48,379 nt of DNA, from NCBI GenBank assembly GCA_030028905.1, contig JALDYZ010000023.1, positions 1-48,379 of the forward strand, read 5' to 3'. The notes beneath the pieces were generated by a model. The model searched no databases, was not told the DNA's origin, and saw only the letters and a program-made list of their open reading frames with translations. The DNA is from Ferirhizobium litorale (lineage in GTDB: Bacteria; Pseudomonadota; Alphaproteobacteria; Rhizobiales; Rhizobiaceae). The position numbers and the translations under genes are program-made. This document shows, in pieces, positions 41,567 to 48,379 of this stretch (position 1 is the stretch's first letter; each line of letters starts with the position of its first letter).

Positions 41567-41591
41567 GTTCCGCGTCAGATTCTAAAGGCAT
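41567..41591 (-). promoter_or_regulatory. EcfG promoter (exact consensus) upstream of the HWE kinase region
   Basis: On the minus strand GGAAC (41591 to 41587), 16 bases, CGTT (41570 to 41567). Transcription would start near 41559 and read through the 27-residue ORF into the HWE kinase and response regulator genes. Confidence 0.7.
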
Positions 41592-41715
41592 GTCTAGCAG
41601 GCTTCGGCTTGGCCTACTTTCCGTTGGACTACGTTTCCGACGAGAAACGGCCGGCGGGCGAAGTCCTCACCGACTGGCGCAAGACATTTGAGGGCTATCA
41701 CCGGCACTGTAACGT
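41571..41715 (+). pseudogene. LysR-family regulator, C-terminal fragment
   Basis: The plus strand reads RQILKACLAGFGLAYFPLDY and VLTDWRKTFEGYHRHC, the end of the substrate-binding domain of LysR-type regulators (A...G.GLA.LPE..V......L..VL.DW.P.F.GYH.YY). It breaks off in the IS6 left end at about 41703. The N-terminal part is missing. It overlaps the EcfG promoter region on the other strand. Confidence 0.6.
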
Positions 41716-42521
41716 TAACCGGGCGGCGACCAAAATGTGGGATCTGGCGGCATGACCAGATTTGCCTGTTATCCACTTTATCGTCGACATCGATTTCCAG
41801 CTGACGTGATTGCCCATGCGGTGTGGCTGTATTTCCGGTTTCCACTCAGTCTGCGTATGGTCGAAGATATGCTGGCAGCGCGTGGGATCATCGTGTCGCA
41901 CCAGACTGTGAAGCACTGGGCGGAGAAGTTCGGCCGGCATTTCGCCAATGATATCCGCAAGCGCTCAGCCGGCAAGCTTGGTGACAAATGGCACCTGGAT
42001 GAGGTTGTGATCACGATAGCCGGTAAGAAACACTGGCACTGGCGCGCCGTCGATCAGGATGGTTTCGTCCTTGACGTCCTGGTCCAGAGCCGCCGCAATG
42101 CCAAGGCTGCAAAGCGTTTGATGAGGAAGCTCCTGAGAGGACAAGGCCGTTCACCGCGTGTGATGATCACCGACAAGCTTCGATCCTATGGCGCCGCAAA
42201 ACGCGATATCATGCCCGGCGTCGAGCATCGCTCGCATAAAGGCTTGAACAATCGGGCTGAGAATTCTCATCAGCCTATCCGACGGCGCGAGAGGATCATG
42301 AAGCGCTTCAAGTCGGCGAGGCATCTCCAGCGCTTTGCATCCATCCACGATCCGATCGCCAACCTCTTTCAAATTCGGCGCCACGACATCTCATCCACCC
42401 ATCATCGCGAACTGCGAGCAACAGCCGTGGAAACATGGCACCAGATCGCGCGCCTTCGCGCCGCCTAAACCAAAGCTGCAATTCGACACCATGATTTGGG
42501 ACCATTAAGTTTACGATGCCC
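41702..42521 (+). mobile_element. complete IS6-family element
   Basis: The right end reads ATTAAGTTTACGATGCCC (42504-42521). The left end near 41703 (GGCACTGTAACGTTAAC) is a diverged inverted match. At about 820 bp and with one full transposase gene it is the most intact of three related copies in the window; the others are at 12395-13119 and 20140-20545. Confidence 0.85.
41752..42468 (+). CDS. IS6-family transposase
   Basis: A 238-residue DDE transposase. The N-terminal FPADVIAHAVWLYFRFPLSLRMVEDMLAARGIIVSHQTVKHWAEKFG is the helix-turn-helix part; the catalytic residues lie in KWHLDEVVIT (first D), DQDGFVLDVLVQSRRNAKAAK with RVMITDKLRSYGAAKR (second D) and NRAENSHQPIRRRERIMKRFKS (E). The frame is complete and could be active. 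Confidence 0.93.
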   Translation: MTRFACYPLYRRHRFPADVIAHAVWLYFRFPLSLRMVEDMLAARGIIVSHQTVKHWAEKFGRHFANDIRKRSAGKLGDKWHLDEVVITIAGKKHWHWRAVDQDGFVLDVLVQSRRNAKAAKRLMRKLLRGQGRSPRVMITDKLRSYGAAKRDIMPGVEHRSHKGLNNRAENSHQPIRRRERIMKRFKSARHLQRFASIHDPIANLFQIRRHDISSTHHRELRATAVETWHQIARLRAA

Positions 42522-42868
42522 TCATCAGGCCCCAGAAGCTGCGCATCGAGGAAACAGGGGTCGCATGGTGAGGGTTGCCACGGCCAAACATTCATTTCCT
42601 CAATGCACTGCTTAGCTGAGCATGACTCAGTATCACAACCTCAATTCTCCAAACCCATGCAAGAAGAATTGGGGGCAAATATCGGGGTTGTCAAATTCGG
42701 ATGACCTGGGGCGGATACTGAGGTTTGAGGAGGATCAACCAGGCGAGACCGCCCGCAAGCCTTGACACATAGACGCTCAATGCACAAATCCGTGCTCCCA
42801 CACAGGAAATTGCGGGCCTGTGCCAGCGGCTGTCGTTTGACCAAAGTTTGATCCTACGCGAAGCAACA
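42522..42868. other. gap with no supported gene
   Basis: Several overlapping frames of 60-70 codons occur on both strands, none with a ribosome binding site or a pattern I recognise. Confidence 0.3.
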
Positions 42869-42962
42869 AGAAAAAAGGAGGTCCCTACCGGGTGGCGGGC
42901 CTCCTGTTGCTGACTGCGAAATCTCTATGCACGGAATGCACTTTGTTGACGCACTGCGAAAA
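42869..42962 (-). repeat. 93-bp dispersed repeat ending in an intrinsic terminator, copy 2
   Basis: The inverted copy of 28725-28818. On the minus strand it has the same two TTTCGCAGT motifs, the GTGCATTCCGTGCA hairpin and the AGGAGG...CCTCCT stem (42905-42876) with a T-run to 42870. A handful of substitutions separate the copies, including changes that keep the hairpins. No EcfG-like promoter was found upstream of this copy. Confidence 0.6.
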
Positions 42963-43494
42963 CGATACGGAGTTGCGGTACTTTCGACCGCGTCCCGGAA
43001 CAACTCATAGAACTTTCGGGCCTCCGGTTCCTTAGGTTCCCACCACGGTGGCCGGGGCCCTGACCGCAATCGGGGACATCTTTTGCGGCTGAATTACCAA
43101 TGCGTTCGAGGCGATTTGGTTCCGACGGTGGCGCAACATTCACCACCCCACAAAGGAATCCCAATGACAATCACGACCACGTCCAAGTGGGCGCGCCATC
43201 GTGCGTGGCCACGAGGGCAATCCGCTGACCTGCTATCTGGATCCGGTTGGCATCCCAACGAACGGGCTTGCGGACGATCGGCGCCGGGTCAGGGTAGACG
43301 TCGAAGGACGGCTCGAGGTTGCCGATGCTGTAGCGCGTGGCGCGAGTGAACTGGTGAATGGCTTCCCGGTTGGTCGTCACGTTGTAGAGGTTTCACACGC
43401 CGAAAGCTCCCACTCGAATTTGTTATTCAGCCCGTTGGGCTGGCTCTTAGTATCTTGAAGGCGGAACTTCCGGTCGGCCATGGGATTAGTCAGG

Positions 43495-43962
43495 ATGAAC
43501 CTGGAGGAACTTGCCGTGCCCGTAGAACTCAGCGATTCGCCCGCAGTCGAATCCTTGAATCTCGAAAATGCCCGCCAGTCGAAAACGCCCGACAAGGACG
43601 AGCTCGAGACCGGCTTGGAAGATACTCTTCCCGCCTCAGATCCGGTGTCCCTAACTATACCTACCGCGGAGCGAAGCGGTGACGGTGCGACGCCGGTCGA
43701 AGAGGCACTTTCCGCGGTCAACGCGCGATCAGATACCCAGAACGAACGATCGATAGATACGCGTCGGGAAATGGTTGCGATGCGGAGCGAATTGGTACGC
43801 ATGAGGGGGGAGATCGCTAAAACGGGCACTACTTCAATTCGCGTCGCAAGTGCAGGGGTTTCAGACATAACAGAGAATTTCCGCAGAGTAGTCAGAAGGC
43901 AACCTCTTGTCGCGTTCGGAATCGCGTCTGTGATCGGCTTTGTGTGGGGGCGTAGCCGCTAA
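43495..43962 (+). CDS. DUF883/ElaB-like membrane-anchored protein
   Basis: A protein of about 155 residues (ATG 43495; 43480 is an alternative start). It is acidic and unstructured at first, then has a helical stretch (TRREMVAMRSELVRMRGEIAKT) and ends in a hydrophobic anchor, VRRQPLVAFGIASVIGFVWGRSR. A helical part followed by a C-terminal helix with a terminal arginine is typical of DUF883/ElaB/YqjD proteins that bind the inner membrane and ribosomes under stress. Confidence 0.7.
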   Translation: MNLEELAVPVELSDSPAVESLNLENARQSKTPDKDELETGLEDTLPASDPVSLTIPTAERSGDGATPVEEALSAVNARSDTQNERSIDTRREMVAMRSELVRMRGEIAKTGTTSIRVASAGVSDITENFRRVVRRQPLVAFGIASVIGFVWGRSR

Positions 43963-44049
43963 AGCGTGGCGTGAGTAAGAGGCAGCCCCGGAAAGCGGAG
44001 GCCGATTGTTGGTCGCCTCACTTTTGCGATAAGACCAGCGGAGAAGATC

Positions 44050-44330
44050 ATGAATGAACAACCAGGAAGACTGATGGACTGCATCGTCGTTGGTGGTGGG
44101 CCGGCAGGCCTCACGACCGCGATTTACCTCGCACGCTACCACCTCTCGACCGCAGTCTTCGATAACCAGCCGTGCTGCGCGATTTCGCACAACCACGCGG
44201 GTTCCCTAATGGGATAAATGGTGTCGAACTGCTTGCCCGAATGCGTGCGCAGAGTAGCTACAAAGTACCCGTGAAATCCGATGAGATTCTAGCGCTGCAG
44301 AAGGAAGATAATATCTTTCCAGTCGGATCT
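44050..44330 (+). pseudogene. thioredoxin-reductase-like flavoprotein, N-terminal fragment
   Basis: GGAGAAG before ATG 44050 leads into MDCIVVGGGPAGLTTAIYLARYHLSTAVFDN, the FAD-binding GxGxxG dinucleotide motif of TrxB-like NAD(P)/FAD oxidoreductases. The frame then breaks: HNHAG continues in the first frame but FPNGINGVELLARMRAQ is in the next. After about 44330 nothing recognisable remains. At least one frameshift and a large deletion make this a pseudogene. Confidence 0.82.
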
Positions 44331-44430
44331 CCTGGCGAGAGAAGTATTCCCCGCGCCCGAACGATCCTAAAAGTCCGAGGATGAGGATCAAGGAAAAAAT
44401 TAACCAAGCGATCCTCTGACCAACCCACAC
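44206..44430 (-). CDS. possible truncated membrane protein
   Basis: A GTG at 44430 opens MWVGQRIAWLIFSLILILGL, one transmembrane helix, then a polar part that overlaps the trxB-like pseudogene. Codons upstream in the same frame read PRFVEDDRSFERK without a stop, which fits a membrane protein whose start has been lost. The tail after about residue 45 is not recognisable. Doubtful. Confidence 0.35.
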   Translation of the reverse strand: MWVGQRIAWLIFSLILILGLLGSFGRGEYFSRQEIRLERYYLPSAALESHRISRVLCSYSAHAFGQAVRHHLSH

Positions 44431-44698
44431 TTTCCTTTCAAAAGAACGGTCGTCCTCGACGAAACGCGGTGGCTTGCTCGCTAGTTGATATCATGACGAA
44501 CTCGCTTGTCAGCAGTGAAAGCGTCAGACCAAGCTAGAGCTCTTCGATCCAATACAAGGGTTTCGGCCCGCGGGCTGACGGCCGCCAAACTTGGTTGCGT
44601 CCGCCAACCGTCAGAAGGAGTACTAGGGCGTAAACTCATAAAATCACTTGGTGTTTACCGCCTGTCGTGATTCAAGGCTTCCGAATAAGGGAGCCTCT

Positions 44699-45127
44699 AT
44701 GACGCGTCGCCGCTACGAACTCACCGATCACGAATGGTCAATCCTGTTGCCGCTGTTGCCCAACAAGCCCCGCGGGGTTCCCCGGGTCGATGATCGGCGG
44801 GTGCTGAATGGCATCCTCTGGCGGTTCCGAACGGGCTCGCCCTGGGCGGAGATTCCGGAACGCTTCGGTCCGTCGACCACCTGTTACAACCGCTTCGTCC
44901 GCTGGCGGAAAGCCGGGGTCTGGGATCGGCTTTTTGAAGCGGTTTCGGAGGCTTACGATGGCGACATCGTCATGATCGACTTGACCTGTGTCCGCGTTCA
45001 CCAGCATGCGGTCACGGGAAAAAGGGGGATGGAGACGACGGCGGCATGGGACGTTCCCGCGGCGGGCTTACGAGCAAAATCCACGCGCTCGTCGATGCCG
45101 AAGGTCGCCCCGTCACCCTCCGTCTGA
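44699..45127 (+). CDS. IS5/IS427 transposase orfA
   Basis: From ATG 44699 the first about 105 residues match the N-terminal part of IS5-type transposases: RRYELTDHEWSILLPLLPNK, VDDRRVLNGILWRFRTGSPWAEIPERFGPSTTCYNRFVRWRKAGVWDRL, ending with the first Asp in IVMIDLTCVRVHQHA. The remaining residues are past the slip site and out of the family pattern. Confidence 0.85.
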   Translation: MTRRRYELTDHEWSILLPLLPNKPRGVPRVDDRRVLNGILWRFRTGSPWAEIPERFGPSTTCYNRFVRWRKAGVWDRLFEAVSEAYDGDIVMIDLTCVRVHQHAVTGKRGMETTAAWDVPAAGLRAKSTRSSMPKVAPSPSV

Positions 45128-45462
45128 CAGGCGGACAGATCGCCGACTGCACCGAGGCCGACGCGCTGACGGACGGGCTCGGCGAGGGAGACATCCTGCT
45201 GGCCGATAAAGGCTATGACAGCAATGCCATTCGGGCCAAGGCCGCCGAGCGAAGGGCCTGGGCCAACATCCCGCCGAAGACAAACCGCAAGGGCTCTTTC
45301 GTGTTCTCGCGCTGGGTCTATCGGCAGCGGAACCTCGTTGAGCGGTTCTTCAACAGGATCAAACACTTCAGAGGCATCGCAACCCTATATGACAAGCGCC
45401 CCGAAAACTACCTCGCCGCCGTAAAGCTCGTCGCCGCAAGAATCTGGTGTCAAAGTTTATGA
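45046..45462 (+). CDS. IS5/IS427 transposase orfB (DDE part)
   Basis: Continues the transposase in another frame: GRSRGGLTSKIHALVDAEGRPVTLRLTGGQIADC, DILLADKGYDSNAIRAKA (second D), FSRWVYRQRNLVERFFNRIKHFRGIATLYDKRPENYLAAVKL (catalytic E). The 138-residue frame ends normally at 45460-45462. It probably depends on ribosomal frameshifting from orfA. Confidence 0.88.
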   Translation: MGRSRGGLTSKIHALVDAEGRPVTLRLTGGQIADCTEADALTDGLGEGDILLADKGYDSNAIRAKAAERRAWANIPPKTNRKGSFVFSRWVYRQRNLVERFFNRIKHFRGIATLYDKRPENYLAAVKLVAARIWCQSL

Positions 45463-45471
45463 GTCGACGGC

Positions 45472-47583
45472 CTAGCGAAGTTTCGTCGCCGGCTCCCTGG
45501 CCCAGACCCGTAGCTTGCCAAGTACGCCGACGAAGGCGTCCACCGTTTCACTGTTTGAAAGCTCGATCGTTCCTTCGTCCAATTCCGCGACGCCCGCTTT
45601 CTCAAACAATGGCCGGGCGGCGGCGGCATATCCGATGAACTTGCAATGGGCGAAGGCGTCCGCGACGAAGTCTCGCACCGTGGCTACCTTCAACAGATCC
45701 GGGACGAAATCCGTTCCGGGTAGCAAGGCAACCGAGTCATAGAGGACTGACGGACCTCCATCGATCATCTGCCGGGCCGCCAAAAACTTGCCGTCAGAAA
45801 GCGTGACGCCGCCGACCTTTGGAGCGATGTACTCGACAACGCCCTTTGCGTCTTTGATTGCGGATGCGACGGCCTGCACCAGCGCTGCTTCGCTTCCATC
45901 GGTAACGAGCATCCCGAGCTTTCGGCCTTCGAAGCGGTTCGGGCCGTTTTCTATGATGCTCAGCGCCGGCGACGGCTCGAGGTCCTGCCTCGGCTGGACA
46001 GCCGCGTCTGCAGCTTTCGGCATTTCGCTAATACCCAGAGCGGTCGCGACCTTGTTGGCAAGGGTTTCGTCGATGTTCAGCAGATGAGACACCATCCGTT
46101 CGCGGATTGCCGGCGTCTCGACCTTGCTAAGTTCGAAGGTCAGAGCCATGGCGATGTGACGCTGCTCGGGAGGGGTCTGGCTGATGAAGAACTGACGCGC
46201 CTGACTGTAGTGATCGGCAAAGCTCTCCGGGCGCAAGCGCACTTTTTGACCCGCTTCTTCCGAGGGGAAATGGCGGTAGCCAGAATCGGGGGACTCGCGC
46301 GGTCCTTCACCCCAAGAGTTGGGCTGATAGTTGACCCGGCCGGACGGGTTACTCATGGCCATGTGGCCGTCTTGCTGGAAGTGGTGGAAGGGACATTTGG
46401 GCGCATTGATAGGCAAGTGGGTGAAGTTGGTGCTGCCGAGGCGCTTCAACTGCGTGTCCAGGTAGGAGAAGTTTCGCCCCTGGAGCAGCGGATCGTTGCT
46501 GAAGCCAATGCCGGGAGGTACATTCTGGGTCATGAACGCCACCTGTTCAGTTTCGGCAAAAAAATTGTCCGGCATGCGGTCGAGGACAAGACGACCGATC
46601 GGCTGGACGGGGAGGGTTTCTTCCGGAATGATTTTGGTGGGATCGAGGACGTCGAAATCGAAGCTGTCGGCGAAATCTTCGTCGAAAAGTTGAACGCCAA
46701 GCTCCCACTCTGGGAAATTGCCCGACTGGATCGCCTGCCATAGATCGCGGCGATGGAAGTCGGGATCCGCTCCGTTGATCTTGACAGCTTCATTCCAGAC
46801 CACCGATTGGAGACCGAGCTTCGGTTTCCAATGGAATTTCACGAACGTAGATTCCTCCTTGGCATTGACCAAGCGGAATGTATGGACGCCGAAGCCCTCC
46901 ATGAAGCGAAACGATCGCGGGATGGCACGGTCCGACATCACCCACATGATCATGTGCATGCTTTCGGGCGTGAGACTGATAAAGTCCCAGAAGTTGTCGT
47001 GAGCCGACTGCGCTTGCGGAAAGGCGCGGTCCGGCTCGGGCTTGACCGCGTGGATAATGTCCGGAAACTTGATCGCGTCCTGGATGAAGAAGACGGGAAT
47101 GTTGTTTCCGACCAGATCCCAGTTGCCCTCATTGGTATAGATCTTGACCGCGAAGCCGCGCACATCTCGGGCAAGGTCGAACGACCCCTTACTGCCGGCA
47201 ACAGTGGAAAAGCGAACAAATGCCGGAGTTTTTTCGCCGGCGCGTTGAAGAAAGTCGGCTTTGGTGTAGTGAGCAAAGGATTCGTAAGTTTCGAAATATC
47301 CGTGAGCTCCGTAGCCGCGAGCGTGCACTACCCGCTCGGGAATGCGTTCGTGGTCGAAATGAAAGATTTTCTCACGGAAGTGAAAGTCTTCGATAATCAC
47401 TGGTCCGCGAGCGCCGACGCGCAACGTGTTCTGGTCGTCATCCACCGGGCCACCCTGCGCGGTGGTCAGGACGTCGTATCCGTCCCCCGCAAACTGGTGG
47501 AGCTCGCCGCCATTTCCCCGATGGAGCTGCTGGTCGTGAACATTCGCGAGATCACTCGCCGGCTTTGAGATCTTGCGTGCCAT
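45472..47583 (-). CDS. katE: large-subunit (clade II) catalase
   Basis: A 703-residue monofunctional heme catalase, close to the usual length of HPII-type enzymes. The core has the distal His in [21 protein letters not shown], the Asn region [18 protein letters not shown], and the proximal Tyr segment [16 protein letters not shown]...[12 protein letters not shown]. The C-terminal GATase-like (flavodoxin-fold) domain begins near residue 550 ([24 protein letters not shown]). It decomposes H2O2 in the cytoplasm. CAGGAG precedes the ATG and an EcfG-like promoter lies upstream. The TAG stop is part of the CTAG at the IS5 insertion point, so the last residues may be slightly altered. Confidence 0.95.
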   Translation of the reverse strand: MARKISKPASDLANVHDQQLHRGNGGELHQFAGDGYDVLTTAQGGPVDDDQNTLRVGARGPVIIEDFHFREKIFHFDHERIPERVVHARGYGAHGYFETYESFAHYTKADFLQRAGEKTPAFVRFSTVAGSKGSFDLARDVRGFAVKIYTNEGNWDLVGNNIPVFFIQDAIKFPDIIHAVKPEPDRAFPQAQSAHDNFWDFISLTPESMHMIMWVMSDRAIPRSFRFMEGFGVHTFRLVNAKEESTFVKFHWKPKLGLQSVVWNEAVKINGADPDFHRRDLWQAIQSGNFPEWELGVQLFDEDFADSFDFDVLDPTKIIPEETLPVQPIGRLVLDRMPDNFFAETEQVAFMTQNVPPGIGFSNDPLLQGRNFSYLDTQLKRLGSTNFTHLPINAPKCPFHHFQQDGHMAMSNPSGRVNYQPNSWGEGPRESPDSGYRHFPSEEAGQKVRLRPESFADHYSQARQFFISQTPPEQRHIAMALTFELSKVETPAIRERMVSHLLNIDETLANKVATALGISEMPKAADAAVQPRQDLEPSPALSIIENGPNRFEGRKLGMLVTDGSEAALVQAVASAIKDAKGVVEYIAPKVGGVTLSDGKFLAARQMIDGGPSVLYDSVALLPGTDFVPDLLKVATVRDFVADAFAHCKFIGYAAAARPLFEKAGVAELDEGTIELSNSETVDAFVGVLGKLRVWAREPATKLR

Positions 47584-47614
47584 GTCCCGTCTCCTGATGT
47601 TGAGAATGCGGATA

Positions 47615-47639
47615 AACCTTTGCGCGCAGGAAAAGTTCC
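47615..47639 (-). promoter_or_regulatory. EcfG-like promoter before the catalase gene
   Basis: On the minus strand GGAAC (47639 to 47635), 16 bases, GGTT (47618 to 47615). Transcription would start near 47607, 24 bases before the catalase ATG. KatE catalases are classic general-stress genes. Confidence 0.65.
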
Positions 47640-47746
47640 TTCGTAGTCGACGTCAGCCCGTTTCAACGGATGAGGGGTATGGACACCATCGTTGGTTCTG
47701 CGCATCCCTGTGTTCGGCCAGGGGGTGCTGGCGTGAAATGTTGAAC

Positions 47747-48184
47747 TCAATGCTCATGCTCGAGGTCTCTATGGCGAGGCGCGCGAACACTGGCTTCCAT
47801 GGCCTGCACAACAGCGGTCAGAAGTTCTGTCTCGTTGTACGGTTTTGATACCCAAGGTGCCTGTAGAAAGATCTCCGGGACATCGGATTTCGGCCATGCC
47901 GAGCAGACAATGAAGGGAATACCGCGCGCTTTCAATTCGGTTGCCAACTCGATGCACGACCCGTCATGAAGATGGATGTCGAGCAAGGCAACGGATGGGA
48001 TCTTTATACTGAGCGCTGCGATGGCCTGTGAGCAGGATGAGTAGATGCTTGTGTCCGTATAACCAGCGCGGACTAGCGTGTCCTCGAGATCAAGGGCTAT
48101 CAGAAACTCGTCCTCGGCGATCAGTATTGACCTGGGGGTATTCAATTCGGGTACTTGCCTTTCATGCGGCGATCTTCCGCCCAT
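47747..48184 (-). CDS. single-domain response regulator
   Basis: A 145-residue protein with one receiver domain and a short, charged C-terminal tail. The acidic pair is in ILIAEDEFLIALDLEDTL, the phospho-acceptor Asp in SVALLDIHLHDGS, the Ser/Thr position in FIVCSAW and the Lys in WVSKPYNETEL. There is no DNA-binding domain. Like the one at 39861-40226 it belongs to the receiver type that partners HWE kinases in Alphaproteobacteria; no kinase is adjacent within the window. Confidence 0.88.
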   Translation of the reverse strand: MGGRSPHERQVPELNTPRSILIAEDEFLIALDLEDTLVRAGYTDTSIYSSCSQAIAALSIKIPSVALLDIHLHDGSCIELATELKARGIPFIVCSAWPKSDVPEIFLQAPWVSKPYNETELLTAVVQAMEASVRAPRHRDLEHEH

Positions 48185-48254
48185 GTTTCAGCTTACTCTC
48201 CTCAGAGCCACGTACATTAAACTTTGATATGTGGGCGTGCATTGCTTCATGGGT

Positions 48255-48279
48255 GGAACCCCCTTCTAGTACAAATGTT
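48255..48279 (+). promoter_or_regulatory. EcfG-like promoter at the right end
   Basis: GGAAC (48255-48259), 16 bases, TGTT (48276-48279). Transcription would start near 48287, 17 bases before the GTG start of the partial gene at 48304. Confidence 0.55.
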
Positions 48280-48303
48280 CTCTCCGTAGAGAGGCGGGGT
48301 CAC

Positions 48304-48379
48304 GTGGCTTACGAGAAAGACATGATGAATAGCCCCGAGTTTCGTAGACACCCCCGGGTTAGATTTTCTGCTGCTTCTC
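48304..48379 (+). CDS. start of a gene cut by the window edge, possibly PilZ-domain
   Basis: A GTG at 48304 after GGCGGGG opens MAYEKDMMNSPEFRRHPRVRFSA.... The RRHPR stretch fits the RxxxR c-di-GMP-binding motif at the start of PilZ domains, but only 25 residues are visible, so the call is tentative. It follows an EcfG-like promoter. Confidence 0.4.
   Translation, partial: MAYEKDMMNSPEFRRHPRVRFSAAS

Larger units (their letters stand above)
44627..45471 (+). mobile_element. IS5-family (IS427-type) element
   Basis: Flanked by CTAG at 44623-44626 and 45472-45475, with imperfect inverted repeats CTAGGGCGTAAACTCATAAA and, from the right, CTAGGCCGTCGACTCATAAA (17 of 20 agree). It has two overlapping frames, orfA and orfB, with a run of A and G (GGGAAAAAGGGGG, near 45016-45028) where a -1 frameshift could join them, as in the IS427 group. 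Its right end supplies the last codon of the catalase gene on the other strand. Confidence 0.85.

Noticed and set aside
10126..41715. Possibility that the LysR N-terminal fragment (10126-10345) and C-terminal fragment (41571-41715) are halves of one split gene
   Set aside because: They are 31 kb apart with no matching junction sequence; LysR genes are common enough that two unrelated remnants are more likely.
43197..43270. A stretch reading VRGHEGNPLTCYLDPVGIPT on the plus strand, lysozyme-like
   Set aside because: Only about 20 residues resemble a phage-type lysozyme and the frame then loses the pattern; the match is too short to annotate.
43171..43380. A 69-residue minus-strand ORF (MTTNREAIHQFTRATRYSIG...)
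   Set aside because: The sequence looks somewhat protein-like but has no ribosome binding site and no pattern I recognise.
46753..47568. A 271-residue plus-strand ORF
   Set aside because: Antisense shadow of the catalase gene, produced by GC-rich codon bias.

Overview
The window looks like part of a large repABC plasmid of an alphaproteobacterium of the Rhizobiales (Rhizobium/Agrobacterium/Sinorhizobium type). Three things point there: a complete repABC replication and partition operon, a divergent traI-trbB quorum-sensing/conjugation operon separated from repA by two lux-box-like palindromes (the Ti-plasmid arrangement), and GC-rich genes of rhizobial families (DUF982, DUF2277, DUF6494, HWE histidine kinases, EcfG-type promoters). 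No tRNA, rRNA or CRISPR array was seen.

Layout. 1-1.7 kb: trbB and traI on the minus strand, with the trb operon cut off right after trbB by the end of an IS21-like element. 1.7-5.7 kb: repA, repB and repC, with a repA-proximal inverted repeat, a parS-like palindrome directly after the repA stop codon, and a counter-transcribed RNA between repB and repC. 5.7-12.2 kb: a DnaQ-like exonuclease, a GSU2403-type nucleotidyltransferase with a strong inverted repeat before its start, a decayed quinone oxidoreductase next to an intact SRPBCC-like gene, a broken LysR gene, a tyrosine recombinase and a VapBC pair. 12.4-20.6 kb: IS6, IS21 and IS3 debris around a sorbosone-dehydrogenase-like lipoprotein, a DUF982 gene, a BON protein, an RHH regulator/polyhydroxybutyrate-depolymerase-like esterase operon, DUF6494, a DUF2277 pseudogene and a small zinc-ribbon bicistron. 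20.6-24.4 kb: PepSY protein, glycine-rich stress protein, phospholipase D. 24.4-31.7 kb: two different IS3-family elements, each interrupted at the same codon of its transposase by an identical 1382-bp IS110-family element, with small stress-type genes between them. 31.7-44.5 kb: many small proteins, an adenylate cyclase with TPR-like C-terminus, an AI-2E family permease, an HWE kinase/response-regulator pair, a complete IS6 copy, a DUF883-like protein and a broken thioredoxin reductase-like gene. 44.6-48.4 kb: an IS5/IS427-type element abutting a large-subunit catalase, a single-domain response regulator and the start of a further gene.

How it works together. The left 6 kb is the plasmid backbone; the two lux-box-like sites probably let the acyl-homoserine-lactone signal co-regulate transfer and copy number, although no traR lies in the window and trbC onward is missing. 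The rest is accessory. Its most coherent theme is general stress: at least eight promoter-like sites of the EcfG form GGAAC-N16-NGTT sit at sensible distances before small stress-type genes, the catalase, the HWE kinase region and an apparent orphan small RNA. The second theme is nested mobile DNA: the paired IS110 insertions give a natural record of target choice by a probably RNA-guided element.

Limits: all homology calls come from recognising motifs by eye; no database search was run.
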